From Xanthomonas sp. DAR 35659 (GTDB taxonomy: Bacteria; Pseudomonadota; Gammaproteobacteria; Xanthomonadales; Xanthomonadaceae), in contig NZ_CP162488.1 in the NCBI RefSeq assembly GCF_041242975.1, positions 537,501 to 601,500 on the forward strand: a stretch of 64,000 nt of DNA, read 5' to 3'. Made by a program: the position numbers and the translations under genes. A model generated the notes under the pieces. That model saw only the letters and a list, made by a program, of their open reading frames with translations, was not told where the DNA came from and ran no database searches. Positions 1 through 9,103 of the stretch are shown here, one piece after another. Numbering within the stretch: position 1 is the first letter of the stretch; every line of letters starts with the position of its first letter.

Positions 1-1251
1 GCCGAGACCCTGGAAGAACTGGGCGACATCGCCGAGATCGCGCTGCGTTGCGCGGCGCCGGCGGCGGCCGGTACCGCGATCCTGGGCGAGTCCGGCGCGT
101 TCAAGGCGCTATGCCTGGACCTGTGCGAGGACCTGGGCCTGGCCCTGCCGCCGATGGACGACGCCGATGCGCCGGCGCTGCGCGCGGCGCTGCCGCCGTT
201 CGTGGCGGTCAGCAATCCGCTCGATCTCACCGCGCAGGGCCTGGTCGATCCGGATCTGTACTACCGCACGCTGGCGGCGCTGTTCGAGGACCCGCGCTGC
301 GCCTCGATCGTGATCGGCATGATCCAGACCGATCCGGGCACCTGCGCGATCAAGCTGCCGCCGGTGCTGCGCGCGGTGCGCGACCTGCGGCCGCGCAAGG
401 CGGTGATCTTCGCCGGGCTGGACGAAGGCGCGCCGCTGCCGGCCGAGTACCTGGCGCAACTGCGCGACCTGGGCGTGCCGTACTTCCCCAGCACCGAGCG
501 CGCGCTGCGCGCGCTCGCGCGCCTGACCGCGCGCACGGCGGGCGACGCCGATGCCAGCGCGGCGACGCCGGTGCCGCTGGCATTGCCGGACCAGGGCGGG
601 GTGATTCCCGAGTACCGCGCCAAGGCGCTGCTGGCCCCGCTGGGGTTGCCGTTCGCGCGCGGCGAGCTGGCCACCACCCTGGCGCAGGCGCAGGACGCCG
701 CGGATCGGATCGGCTACCCGGTGGCGCTGAAGGTGCAGTCGGCCACGCTGGGCCACAAGAGCGATGTCGGTGGCGTGATCCTCGGCCTGGCCGACGCGCA
801 GGCGCTGGCGCAGGGCTGGGAGCGGCTGCACGCCAATCTCGCCGTGCATGCGCCGGACGCGACGCTGGACGGCGTGCTGGTCGAGGCGATGGCCGAGCGC
901 GGCCTGGAGATGATCGTCGGCGCGCGCCACGACCCGCAGTGGGGGCCGGTGCTGCTGGTCGGCTTCGGCGGCGTGACCGCCGAGGTCCTGCGCGACGTGC
1001 GCCTGCTCGCGCCGGATCTGTCGGCGGCCGCGGTGATCGACGAACTGGAGCGGCTCAAGGGCGCGGCACTGCTGCACGGCCATCGCGGCGCGCCGGCGCT
1101 GGACGTGGCCGCGCTGGCGGATCTGGTGGTGCGGCTGGGCGCGCTGCTGCGCGCGCAACCGCGCATCCGCGAGATCGACCTCAATCCCGTGATCGTCTAT
1201 CCGCGGGGCCAGGGCGTGCGCGCGCTGGACGCGCTGATGCTGATCGACTGA
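1..1251 (+). CDS. NDP-forming acyl-CoA synthetase, C-terminal part (5' truncated by window)
   Basis: The reading frame is open from base 1, so the start lies outside the window. About 416 residues are present. They cover the ligase-CoA part (residue stretch SNPLDLTAQG, typical of the succinyl-CoA-synthetase-like domain) followed by an ATP-grasp domain with PVALKVQSATLGHKSDVGGV and the late motif EIDLNPVIVY. This is the architecture of ADP-forming acetyl-CoA synthetase-type ligases, which make acyl-CoA from an acid, ATP and CoA. The next genes handle vanillate, 4-hydroxybenzoate and protocatechuate. A hydroxycinnamate substrate such as ferulate is therefore plausible, because Sphingobium FerA belongs to this superfamily. 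That substrate is inference only. A GNAT domain seen in some relatives does not follow; the frame stops at 1251. Confidence 0.8.
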   Translation, partial: AETLEELGDIAEIALRCAAPAAAGTAILGESGAFKALCLDLCEDLGLALPPMDDADAPALRAALPPFVAVSNPLDLTAQGLVDPDLYYRTLAALFEDPRCASIVIGMIQTDPGTCAIKLPPVLRAVRDLRPRKAVIFAGLDEGAPLPAEYLAQLRDLGVPYFPSTERALRALARLTARTAGDADASAATPVPLALPDQGGVIPEYRAKALLAPLGLPFARGELATTLAQAQDAADRIGYPVALKVQSATLGHKSDVGGVILGLADAQALAQGWERLHANLAVHAPDATLDGVLVEAMAERGLEMIVGARHDPQWGPVLLVGFGGVTAEVLRDVRLLAPDLSAAAVIDELERLKGAALLHGHRGAPALDVAALADLVVRLGALLRAQPRIREIDLNPVIVYPRGQGVRALDALMLID

Positions 1252-1298
1252 GCCGGCGCGACGCCGGTGTTCCCACCACGCACGCAGACACGGAGCGC

Positions 1299-2270
1299 AT
1301 GATGCAAGCAGACCCCTTCGATCCCACCCGGCTGACGCCCGACGCCCTGCATGCGCTGAGCATCGGCGCCGCCGCGGCCGCCGACGCACCGCCGATGCAC
1401 ACCTTGCCGATGCCGGTGATGCGCCAGGCCTACAAGGAGGCCACCCGCGCGCTCGGCGGCGAGGCATGGCTGATGCGGGACGTGCGCGATTTCCAGGCCG
1501 ACGGCCCGCTGGGGCCGATCCCGTTGCGGCGCTACGTGCCTGATGGGGCGGCGGCGCCGTACCCGACCATCGTGTACCTGCACGGCGGCGGCTGGAGCCT
1601 GGGCGACCTGGACAGCCACGACAAGGTGTGCCGTCGCCTGGCGCAGGCCGCCGGCTGTGCAGTGGTCGCCGTGGACTACCGGCTGGCGCCGGAGCATCCG
1701 GCGCCGGCCGGTCCCGACGATGTGCTGGCGGCGATCCGCTGGCTGGCCGCGCACGGCGACACGTTGGAGCTGGACACGGCGCGCCTGGCGGTGGCCGGCG
1801 ACAGCGCCGGCGGCGGCCTGGCGGCGATGGCCTGCCAGTTGCTGCGCGGCCAGGTGCCGCTGCGCGCGCAGGTGCTGTTCTACCCGGGCACCGACCTGTC
1901 GCCGGATGGCGACGCGCTGCCCTCGCGGCGCCGCAATGGCGCGGTGCCGCCGCTGACGCTGGAGCTGATGCAGGCCATGGCCGGGCCCTTCCTGCATCCG
2001 GGCGTGGACACGCGCGATCCGCGCCTGTCGCCGCTGCAGGCCACCGATTTCGCCGGACTGCCGCCGGCGCTGATCTTCACCGCCGAATGCGATGCCTTGC
2101 TCGACGACGGCCGCCTGTACGCCGAGGCGCTAAGCGGCGCCGGCGTGCCGGTCGACTACGTCGAACTGCCCGGCATGGTGCACGGCTTCATCGAGATGAC
2201 CGGCGTGATCCCGGCCGCGGCGCAGGCGCTCGAGCGCAGCGGTGCGTTCCTGCGCGCGCACCTGGCATAG
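1299..2270 (+). CDS. alpha/beta hydrolase, hormone-sensitive-lipase (HSL) family esterase
   Basis: The 323-aa protein has the HSL oxyanion motif HGGGW (about residue 93), the nucleophile elbow GDSAGGG, the acid region ECDALLDDG and the catalytic His in GMVHGF near the C-terminus. All three catalytic elements are present. The family hydrolyses short-chain carboxylic esters in the cytoplasm. The start is the first ATG of an ATG-ATG pair, 48 bp after the acyl-CoA synthetase stop, so the two are probably co-transcribed. In this setting it could release a phenolic acid from an ester before CoA activation, but nothing in the sequence fixes the substrate. A second, longer upstream extension of the frame overlaps the ligase gene and is not credible. 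Confidence 0.85.
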   Translation: MMQADPFDPTRLTPDALHALSIGAAAAADAPPMHTLPMPVMRQAYKEATRALGGEAWLMRDVRDFQADGPLGPIPLRRYVPDGAAAPYPTIVYLHGGGWSLGDLDSHDKVCRRLAQAAGCAVVAVDYRLAPEHPAPAGPDDVLAAIRWLAAHGDTLELDTARLAVAGDSAGGGLAAMACQLLRGQVPLRAQVLFYPGTDLSPDGDALPSRRRNGAVPPLTLELMQAMAGPFLHPGVDTRDPRLSPLQATDFAGLPPALIFTAECDALLDDGRLYAEALSGAGVPVDYVELPGMVHGFIEMTGVIPAAAQALERSGAFLRAHLA

Positions 2271-2324
2271 CCCGGTGCGCAGCGGTCGCGTCGCCGGCGC
2301 GTGCCGGCGATGGCCTGGACCTGC

Positions 2325-3248
2325 CTAGCCTGGCTGCGGGACACCGCCGCGTCCCTGCTGCGCGCGGCGGAACGCATTCGGCGCGCAGCCGGCGTTGCGG
2401 GTGAAGTAGCGGCTGAAGTACGCCGCATCGGCGAAGCCCAGCCAGGTGGCGATCTGCTGCACGCTCATCGAGGTGTAGATCAGGCTGCGCTGCGCTTCCA
2501 GCATCACCCGCCGCTGCAGCAGCTGCAGCGGCGCGGCGCCGGCATGCTGCCGGCACAGGGCGCCGAGGTGGCTGGCGCTGAGTCCCAACTGGTCGGCATA
2601 GCGCTGCAGTGGCCAGTGATCGCGGTAGTGCCGGTCCACCAGCGCCAGGAACGCGCGGACGTGTTCGCCGCCGCGGTCGTGGCCGCCGTCCGGCGTCGGC
2701 ACGCGGTGCTGCAGCGCCCGCCGCGCGGTCCACACCAGCAACTGGCCGGCCAACGCGTGCAGCATCGGCACGCGGCCTTCGCGCCGCTGCGCGTGTTCGC
2801 TGGCGAGGCTGGCGAAACAGGCATCGAGCATGGCGCGGTCGCGCCCGACGTCCAGGCAAGTCGGCCGTGCCAGCGCCTGCGCCATCTGCGGCCATTGTCC
2901 CTGCCAGGCCTGCAGCAGCGCGGCGGACAGGGTGACGATGTGGCCGCGGATGCGCCGGTGGAAGTCGAAGCCGTGCACGCACGGTGGCGGCATCCACACC
3001 AGCGTGGCGCGGTCCACGCGTTGGCTGCGGCCGTCGATATGGAGCCCGGCCGGGCCGTTCTGCACGTACAGAAGTTGCGACAGGTCGTGGTGCCGGTGCG
3101 GCCGGATCCGCCAGCCGTGCAGGCGGCTGCGCGCGGCGATCGACTCCCAGTGCAGCGCATCGGCGACCGCGCGGTCGCCGGTTTCGCCGTACAGGCGGAA
3201 CGCGGGGACGGGGTGGGCCTGAACGGTCGGTTCGGTGATCGCAGCCAT
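2325..3248 (-). CDS. pobR: AraC-family regulator, probable activator of pobA
   Basis: This 307-aa regulator has an N-terminal cupin-like ligand domain (H-R-H-H near residue 50) and a C-terminal AraC/XylS DNA-binding domain with two helix-turn-helix segments (YADQLGLSASHLGALCRQHAG and IATWLGFADAAYFSRYFTRNAG). It is transcribed away from pobA with 100 bp between the start codons. In Pseudomonas and Xanthomonas, pobA is usually activated by a divergent AraC-type protein in response to 4-hydroxybenzoate, and I assign the role on that basis. Acinetobacter PobR is of the IclR type and is a different protein under the same name. The start ATG at 3248 gives a normal family length. Confidence 0.8.
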   Translation of the reverse strand: MAAITEPTVQAHPVPAFRLYGETGDRAVADALHWESIAARSRLHGWRIRPHRHHDLSQLLYVQNGPAGLHIDGRSQRVDRATLVWMPPPCVHGFDFHRRIRGHIVTLSAALLQAWQGQWPQMAQALARPTCLDVGRDRAMLDACFASLASEHAQRREGRVPMLHALAGQLLVWTARRALQHRVPTPDGGHDRGGEHVRAFLALVDRHYRDHWPLQRYADQLGLSASHLGALCRQHAGAAPLQLLQRRVMLEAQRSLIYTSMSVQQIATWLGFADAAYFSRYFTRNAGCAPNAFRRAQQGRGGVPQPG

Positions 3249-3279
3249 CGTCGAAAAGTGCAGAAAATCCCGTGGTTAG

Positions 3280-4542
<1,263 letters not shown>

Positions 4543-4776
4543 GGTGGGCGAATGACCAAATGACAGGGGGGGCTTTGGCAGTCCTTCGCAATGTGCACGA
4601 TCACCGCAGCCAACCCCCTGTAGGAGCGACTTCAGTCGCGACGAACGAAGTCGCATCAAATCAGGTGCCGTTCCCTGTGAGGACGGGGAATCTCTGTGCT
4701 GGGGCAGGTATGCCTAGCGTGCTCCGGCGCTATTGCGGCTGCCATTGCGGTTGCAATTTTGAGAGCCAAAGACAGA

Positions 4777-4818
4777 GCCAAAAGCCAAAAGCCAAAAGCC
4801 AAAAGCCAAAAGCCAAAG
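4777..4818. repeat. 7-bp tandem repeat (GCCAAAA, about six copies)
   Basis: Six consecutive units of GCCAAAA, the last one ending in G. A 7-bp period keeps shifting the reading frame. It lies between the pobA stop and the convergent vanB stop. It is likely a length-variable tract of low functional significance. Confidence 0.9.
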
Positions 4819-4968
4819 CTTTCGCCTGGCGGCGAGTTTTCTTTTCTTTGCTTGTGCAAAGACAAAGTAACCAAAAGAAGCGCGTCACCACACGCATGTA
4901 GGCGCCAGCCTCTGCGGTTGGTGCTGGGACTACAGTGGCGCTGGAACTATGCCGGAGCACGCGCTTAG

Positions 4969-5003
4969 CCCCTCTCCCATCGGGAGAGGGGTTGGGGTGA
5001 GGG
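4969..5003. repeat. dispersed repeat with CCCCTCTCCC / GGGAGAGGGG inverted repeat
   Basis: Arms CCCCTCTCCC and GGGAGAGGGG flank an ATC loop and are followed by GTTGGGGTGAGGG. A related sequence (CTTCTCCC / GGGAGAAG followed by GATGAGGGTCGGGCG) sits upstream of speE at 44965-45012. Together they point to a genome-wide dispersed family. Confidence 0.7.
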
Positions 5004-5117
5004 TACGGGCGCAGCGTTCTGTTGCCGATCGAACGAGATCGCACGTCCGCGCGTCCGCGCAAGCATGATGCAATGTGCGCAGATTCCCATCTGCGACGCG
5101 ATCGCCCCCAACCCGCG

Positions 5118-6101
5118 TCAGAGCGCGTCAGTGCGATAACCGGTATCGATACTCACGGTGCCGCCCAGGGCGCGCGAGACGCAAGCACAGAGTTTGTGGT
5201 TCTCTCGGCGCTGTTCGTCGCTGAAGAACACATCGCGGTGGTCCAGGTCGGCATCGGCGTCCAGCACGTTCACCTGGCACAGGCCGCATTCGCCGCGGCG
5301 GCAGTCGGCCATCATCTCCACGCCCGCCGCCTGCAGAGCGTCGAGCATCGATTCGTTCTCCGCCACTGGCACCTCCAACCCCAACGCCGGCAGGCGCACC
5401 ACGAACGGCTGCGCCGGGGCGCTGCCGCTGTTGCCGAAGGTCTCGAAGTGCAGTCGCGCGCGCGATCGCCCGGCGGCATGCCAGTGGCGGCGCACCGCGT
5501 CGAGCATGCCCAGCGGGCCACAGACGTAGATCTCCGCCGCCGGGGAGAGTGCGGCGATTTCCGCTTCCAGGTCGGGTGCGCCGGCTTCGTCGTCGCAGTG
5601 CACCTGTAGGCGTGCGCCCAAGGTGTCCTGCAATTGCGGCAGGTAGGCCATCGCGCGGCGCGAGCGGCCCACGTACAGCAGGCGGAACGCCGGGTGACGC
5701 TGCGCCAGCCGTTGCGCCATGCCCAGGATCGGGGTGATGCCGATGCCGCCGGCTACCAGCAGGATCTCCGCGGCGCGCTCGTCCAGCGCGAAGTTGTTAC
5801 TGGGCGCGGATGCCTCCAGCACATCGCCCGGCGCCAGCGTCCACATGTGGCGCGAGCCGCCGCGGCTGTCGGGCATCGCCCGTACCGCGATCAGGTAATG
5901 GCCGTCCGCGCGCGGTTCGCCGACCAGCGAGTAGGAGCGGATGTCCTCGCGTCCGTGCAGGCGCAGGCGGAAGTCGAGGTGGCTGCCGACCGCGAACGGG
6001 CGCGCGTGCGCGCCGGGGTCGAGCAGGAGTTCGCGCACGCCATCGCAGGCATCGGCGACGGCGGCCACGCGGACGGGGTACCACTGGGTGTCCTTGCGCA
6101 T
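5118..6101 (-). CDS. vanB: vanillate O-demethylase reductase subunit
   Basis: This 327-aa FMN/NAD(P)H and plant-type [2Fe-2S] reductase passes electrons to VanA. The N-terminal half is a ferredoxin-reductase fold with RSYSL (flavin binding) and VAGGIGITPILGM (nucleotide binding). The C-terminal ferredoxin domain has cluster ligands Cys267, Cys272, Cys275 and Cys305, with exact C-x4-C-x2-C-x29-C spacing. The ATG at 6101 gives the normal family length; the frame continues upstream into vanR and that extension is not real. It lies 47 bp downstream of vanR on the same strand, so it probably belongs to one vanA-vanR-vanB transcript. Confidence 0.95.
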   Translation of the reverse strand: MRKDTQWYPVRVAAVADACDGVRELLLDPGAHARPFAVGSHLDFRLRLHGREDIRSYSLVGEPRADGHYLIAVRAMPDSRGGSRHMWTLAPGDVLEASAPSNNFALDERAAEILLVAGGIGITPILGMAQRLAQRHPAFRLLYVGRSRRAMAYLPQLQDTLGARLQVHCDDEAGAPDLEAEIAALSPAAEIYVCGPLGMLDAVRRHWHAAGRSRARLHFETFGNSGSAPAQPFVVRLPALGLEVPVAENESMLDALQAAGVEMMADCRRGECGLCQVNVLDADADLDHRDVFFSDEQRRENHKLCACVSRALGGTVSIDTGYRTDAL

Positions 6102-6148
6102 GGCGGGGTCCAGGTGTGGAGAAAGGGAAATCGTCGGCGCGGCGCCGC

Positions 6149-6919
6149 TCAGGCGCTGCCGGTACGTGCCGGTCCTTCGCGCTGGATCAGCGTGCCGCCG
6201 TGGACGCGGTCGATCGCGCGCTGGTCGTCCAGGGCGTAGCGGAAATTGCGCTGCGCCAGGTGCGCGTGTTCGCGCATCAGCGCCTCGGCGCGCGCGCCCT
6301 GGCGGCGTTCGATGGCGTCCACCACCTGCCGGTGCTGGTCCTGCGCCAGGGTCAGGATCAATCGCGCTTGCGGCAGCGCGGCCTGCGCCATCACGAAGCC
6401 GTTGGGCGAGGCGAACGGCAGTTGCACCGTGCGCGCGAACTCGCGCGCGAGCAGGTCGCTGCCGGCCATCGCGATCAACACCGCATGCAGCCGTTCGTTG
6501 CACTGCACGTAGTCGGCGAAGTCGTCCTCGCCCAGCTCCGAGGCGAGTACCGTGTCCAGTCGCGCCAGCAGCGCGTGCGCGTGTTGCAGGTCGGCGGCGC
6601 TGGCGCCGCGTTCGGCGGCCAGCCGCGCGGCCAGGCCTTCCAGGGTGCCGCGCAGTTCGATGGCGTCGTGCACGTCGCGTTCGCTGAAGGCCTTCACCGC
6701 GTAACCGCCGCCGGGCAGGGCGGTGGTCAGGCCTTCCTCGCACAGGCGTTGCAGCGCGGCACGGACCGGCGTGCGCGAGACGCCCAGGCGCTCGACCACG
6801 GCCAGTTCGGACAGGCGCTCGCCCGGCGCCAGCGCGCCGCCGAGAATCAGGTCGCGCAGTTCGAGCAGCGCGCGGGTGGTCTGCGCGGCGCTGGAGCGGA
6901 AAGGGGGCGTGGCGTTCAT
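6149..6919 (-). CDS. vanR: GntR-family (FadR/FCD) repressor of vanillate demethylase genes
   Basis: The 256-aa protein has an N-terminal winged helix (ERLSELAVVERLGVSRTPVR) typical of GntR regulators and a C-terminal all-helical FCD ligand domain. In other bacteria VanR represses vanAB and is released by vanillate. Here the gene sits between vanA and vanB, unlike the common vanA-vanB-vanR order, so its dose would follow that of its targets. It starts 25 bp after the vanA stop. Palindromes containing TGTATAC upstream of vanA are candidate operators. Confidence 0.88.
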   Translation of the reverse strand: MNATPPFRSSAAQTTRALLELRDLILGGALAPGERLSELAVVERLGVSRTPVRAALQRLCEEGLTTALPGGGYAVKAFSERDVHDAIELRGTLEGLAARLAAERGASAADLQHAHALLARLDTVLASELGEDDFADYVQCNERLHAVLIAMAGSDLLAREFARTVQLPFASPNGFVMAQAALPQARLILTLAQDQHRQVVDAIERRQGARAEALMREHAHLAQRNFRYALDDQRAIDRVHGGTLIQREGPARTGSA

Positions 6920-6944
6920 GGCGCTCCGGAGAGGAAAGGCGGTG

Positions 6945-8021
6945 TCAGCCGACCATGCGCAGGTCCAGGTCGCGGCTGCGCTGTTCGCGCGCGATCATGC
7001 GCTCGATCAGTCGCCGCGCCCACATCCCGCCGGCATCGACGTTGAGGTTGTAGAACGCGTGGTCCGGATGCGCGTCGATGGCGCGTTGCTGCGCTTCCAG
7101 GATCGCCTCGTCCTCGCCGAACACGCCGCTCACCGCCTCGCGCAGCCGCGTGGTCATCGATTGCTCGTGCAAGGAATGGTTGCGTGCGAATGCCCAGAAG
7201 TAGTGGCAGGTCGTCTCGGTCTCGGGGGTGATGGTATTGAGCACGTAGCCGTTCACGCCCCGGCTGCGGTCGCCTTCCGGCGCACCGCTGCCGGCGACCG
7301 CCACGCCGACGTCGATGGCGATGGTGCACGGCGCCTCGAAGCGGATGATCTGCCAGCGGTCGACCTTGCCGCGATAGCCCAGCGCGTGCTCGATCTGCAT
7401 CGCCCAGAACGGCGGCGGGTCGATGTCGCGCATCCAGCGCGAGACGGTGACGGTGCGTTCGCCATGCACCACCTCGAACGGCGCCTCGGCCACCGCGTCC
7501 TGGCCGATGCTGGAACCGTGCACGAAGGTCTCGTGGGTCAGGTCCATCAGGTTGTCCAGCACCAGCCGGTAATCGCACTTGACCGGGATGGTGCGGCCGT
7601 CGCCGGCCCAGGCCGGGTCGCTGTTCCAGTGCAGGTCCGGGATCAGCGTCGGGTCGGCCAATGCCGCATCGCCGGGCCAGATCCACACGTAGCGATGCTT
7701 TTCGGCGACCGGGAAACTGCGCACGCAGGCCGATGGGTTGATCGTGTCCTGCGACGGCATGTGCACGCAGCGGCCTTGCGCGTCGTAGACCAGGCCGTGG
7801 TAGCCGCAGACCACGTCGTCGCCGCGCAGCCTGCCCATCGACAGCGGCACCAGCCGATGCCAGCAGGCGTCCTCCAGCGCCACCAGGGCGCCGGCGCTGG
7901 TGCGATACAGGACCAGGGCGAGATTGCAGGCCTTGCGTGGCAGCAGCGCGTGGCGAACCTCGTGGTCCCAGGCGACGGCGTACCAGGCATTGAGCGGGAA
8001 GCGCGGGGCGGAGGCGAACAT
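6945..8021 (-). CDS. vanA: vanillate O-demethylase oxygenase subunit
   Basis: This Rieske non-haem iron oxygenase demethylates vanillate to protocatechuate and formaldehyde. The 358-aa protein contains the Rieske motif C53-W-H55 and C72-G-Y-H75 and the mononuclear-iron motif D160-L-T-H163-E-T-F-V-H168. It is the first gene of vanA-vanR-vanB and is divergent from pcaI, which opens the pathway consuming its product. Its promoter must lie in the 400-bp shared region. Confidence 0.95.
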   Translation of the reverse strand: MFASAPRFPLNAWYAVAWDHEVRHALLPRKACNLALVLYRTSAGALVALEDACWHRLVPLSMGRLRGDDVVCGYHGLVYDAQGRCVHMPSQDTINPSACVRSFPVAEKHRYVWIWPGDAALADPTLIPDLHWNSDPAWAGDGRTIPVKCDYRLVLDNLMDLTHETFVHGSSIGQDAVAEAPFEVVHGERTVTVSRWMRDIDPPPFWAMQIEHALGYRGKVDRWQIIRFEAPCTIAIDVGVAVAGSGAPEGDRSRGVNGYVLNTITPETETTCHYFWAFARNHSLHEQSMTTRLREAVSGVFGEDEAILEAQQRAIDAHPDHAFYNLNVDAGGMWARRLIERMIAREQRSRDLDLRMVG

Positions 8022-8031
8022 GACGGACTCC

Positions 8032-8038
8032 TGTATAC
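8032..8038. promoter_or_regulatory. candidate VanR half/core site TGTATAC in the vanA leader
   Basis: TGTATAC lies about 11 bp upstream of the vanA start codon and repeats the core of the stronger palindrome at 8121-8138. GntR/FadR-type repressors often bind GTATAC-centred palindromes. The assignment to VanR rests on position only. Confidence 0.35.
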
Positions 8039-8120
8039 CGAGGATGGCGTGCTGTGGCGCGTGCGATCGGAAATCTACGGCTTTTTGGCGTTAATGGGGA
8101 GTTGGGGATCCCGCCGAGCC

Positions 8121-8138
8121 TGCTGTTTGTATACAGCA
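8121..8138. promoter_or_regulatory. candidate VanR operator, palindrome around TGTATACA
   Basis: TGTATACA (8128-8135) is a perfect 8-bp palindrome. TGCTGT and ACAGCA (8121-8126 and 8133-8138) form an overlapping inverted repeat. It lies about 100 bp upstream of vanA, where a GntR repressor site is expected. Confidence 0.45.
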
Positions 8139-8174
8139 TTTTCCCGGGAGGCCTCCGGCGATGGAGCGAGTTTC

Positions 8175-8210
8175 GTGCGATTATCGAACTAACTAACCGA
8201 TAATCGAATT
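8175..8210. promoter_or_regulatory. tandem PcaR-type operator boxes upstream of pcaI
   Basis: The complement of 8175-8189 reads GTTCGATAATCGCAC, which as I recall it is the box bound by Pseudomonas putida PcaR. A second copy, CGATAATCGAATT, lies at 8198-8210. The CGATTATCG and CGATAATCG cores start at 8178 and 8198, exactly 20 bp apart, so both lie on the same face of the helix. The IclR gene at 15070-15915 is the obvious regulator. Confidence 0.75.
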
Positions 8211-8422
8211 GACCGACCGGGGCGCCGCCCCTAACGTGTGGCGTCGTTGGGTGGAGAGGCGGCTTGGCGCAGCGTCTCGTCGCACCAGCGTTCCGATCCA
8301 TCAGGCAGCGGCCCCGGCGCCGCTGCGCGTCCCGCGGAGACCGCACCCATGTCGGCACAGCTTCGCCGCCCCGCCACCGAACCGCGTCCGCCATCCGCGA
8401 ACGGCCGCGCAGGAACGGCGCG

Positions 8423-9103
8423 ATGATCGACAAGACCGTCGCCTCGTACGCGGCTGCCGTGGCCGACATCCACGACGGCGCCACGGTGATGATCGGTGGC
8501 TTCGGCAGCGCCGGCATGCCGGACGAATTGATCGATGCGCTGATCGCGCAGGGCGCGCGCGCATTGACCATCGTCAACAACAACGCCGGCAACGGCGAGA
8601 CCGGGCTGGCCGCGCTGATCAAGCACAAGCGCGTGCGCAAGATCGTCTGCTCGTTCCCGCGGCAGAGCGACTCGCAGCACTTCGACGCCGCCTACCGCGC
8701 CGGCGAGATCGAACTGGAGCTGGTGCCGCAGGGCAACCTGGCCGCGCGCATCCACGCCGCCGGCAACGGCCTGGGCGCGATCTTCACCCCCACCGGCTAC
8801 GGCACGCAGCTGGCGCAGGGCAAGGAAACGCGCGAGATCGACGGCAGGCACTACGTGCTCGAGTATCCGATCCATGCCGATGTCGCGCTGATCAAGGCGC
8901 ATCGCGGCGATCGTTGGGGCAACCTGGTGTACCGCAAGACCGCGCGCAATTTCGGCCCGCTGATGGCGATGGCGGCCACGCGCACCATCGCCCAGGTCGA
9001 CGAGGTGGTCGAACTCGGCGCGCTCGATCCCGAAGCGGTCGTCACTCCCGGCATCTTCGTCCAGCGCGTGGTCGCGGCCGGCCACGGGGAGGCGCGCGCA
9101 TGA
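8423..9103 (+). CDS. pcaI: 3-oxoadipate CoA-transferase subunit A
   Basis: With PcaJ this enzyme transfers CoA from succinyl-CoA to 3-oxoadipate. The 226-aa protein shows the family I CoA-transferase alpha signature GGFGSAGMPDELI near residue 25 and the VNNNAGNGETGLAAL stretch. The ATG at 8423 is chosen because it gives the standard length; the frame is open upstream but not conserved-looking. Its stop overlaps the pcaJ start (ATGA), which implies translational coupling. It is the first gene of pcaIJFHGBC and lies downstream of two PcaR-type boxes. Confidence 0.95.
   Translation: MIDKTVASYAAAVADIHDGATVMIGGFGSAGMPDELIDALIAQGARALTIVNNNAGNGETGLAALIKHKRVRKIVCSFPRQSDSQHFDAAYRAGEIELELVPQGNLAARIHAAGNGLGAIFTPTGYGTQLAQGKETREIDGRHYVLEYPIHADVALIKAHRGDRWGNLVYRKTARNFGPLMAMAATRTIAQVDEVVELGALDPEAVVTPGIFVQRVVAAGHGEARA

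Larger units (their letters stand above)
4543..5117. other. convergent intergenic region pobA/vanB, repeat-rich, no gene seen
   Basis: No convincing gene lies in these 575 bp. They hold a degenerate half of the dispersed GTAGGAGCG palindrome (from about 4619), a seven-base tandem repeat, a CAAAG-rich dispersed motif around 4840-4885 and the CCCCTCTCCC inverted repeat. ORFs here encode only repeat-derived peptides. Confidence 0.7.
8022..8422. promoter_or_regulatory. shared divergent control region vanA / pcaI
   Basis: No gene is seen in these 401 bp. The vanA-proximal half carries two GTATAC palindromes; the middle carries two PcaR-type boxes. The last about 210 bp (8211-8422) are GC-rich and would be an unusually long untranslated leader if pcaI transcription starts next to the PcaR boxes. 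The pcaI frame is open upstream of 8423, but the ATG there, preceded by AGGAAC, gives the family length. Confidence 0.6.

Noticed and set aside
109..1467. long antisense ORFs opposite the acyl-CoA synthetase, esterase and most other genes
   Set aside because: Arg/Ala/Gln-rich shadows of high-GC coding sequence; no motifs or start signals.
4777..4818. CRISPR-like repeats
   Set aside because: The units are 7 bp with no spacers; simple tandem repeat.
4656..4874. small protein with repeated LAFGFWLL on the minus strand
   Set aside because: The peptide is produced by the 7-bp GCCAAAA tandem repeat and appears in several frames; no start signal.
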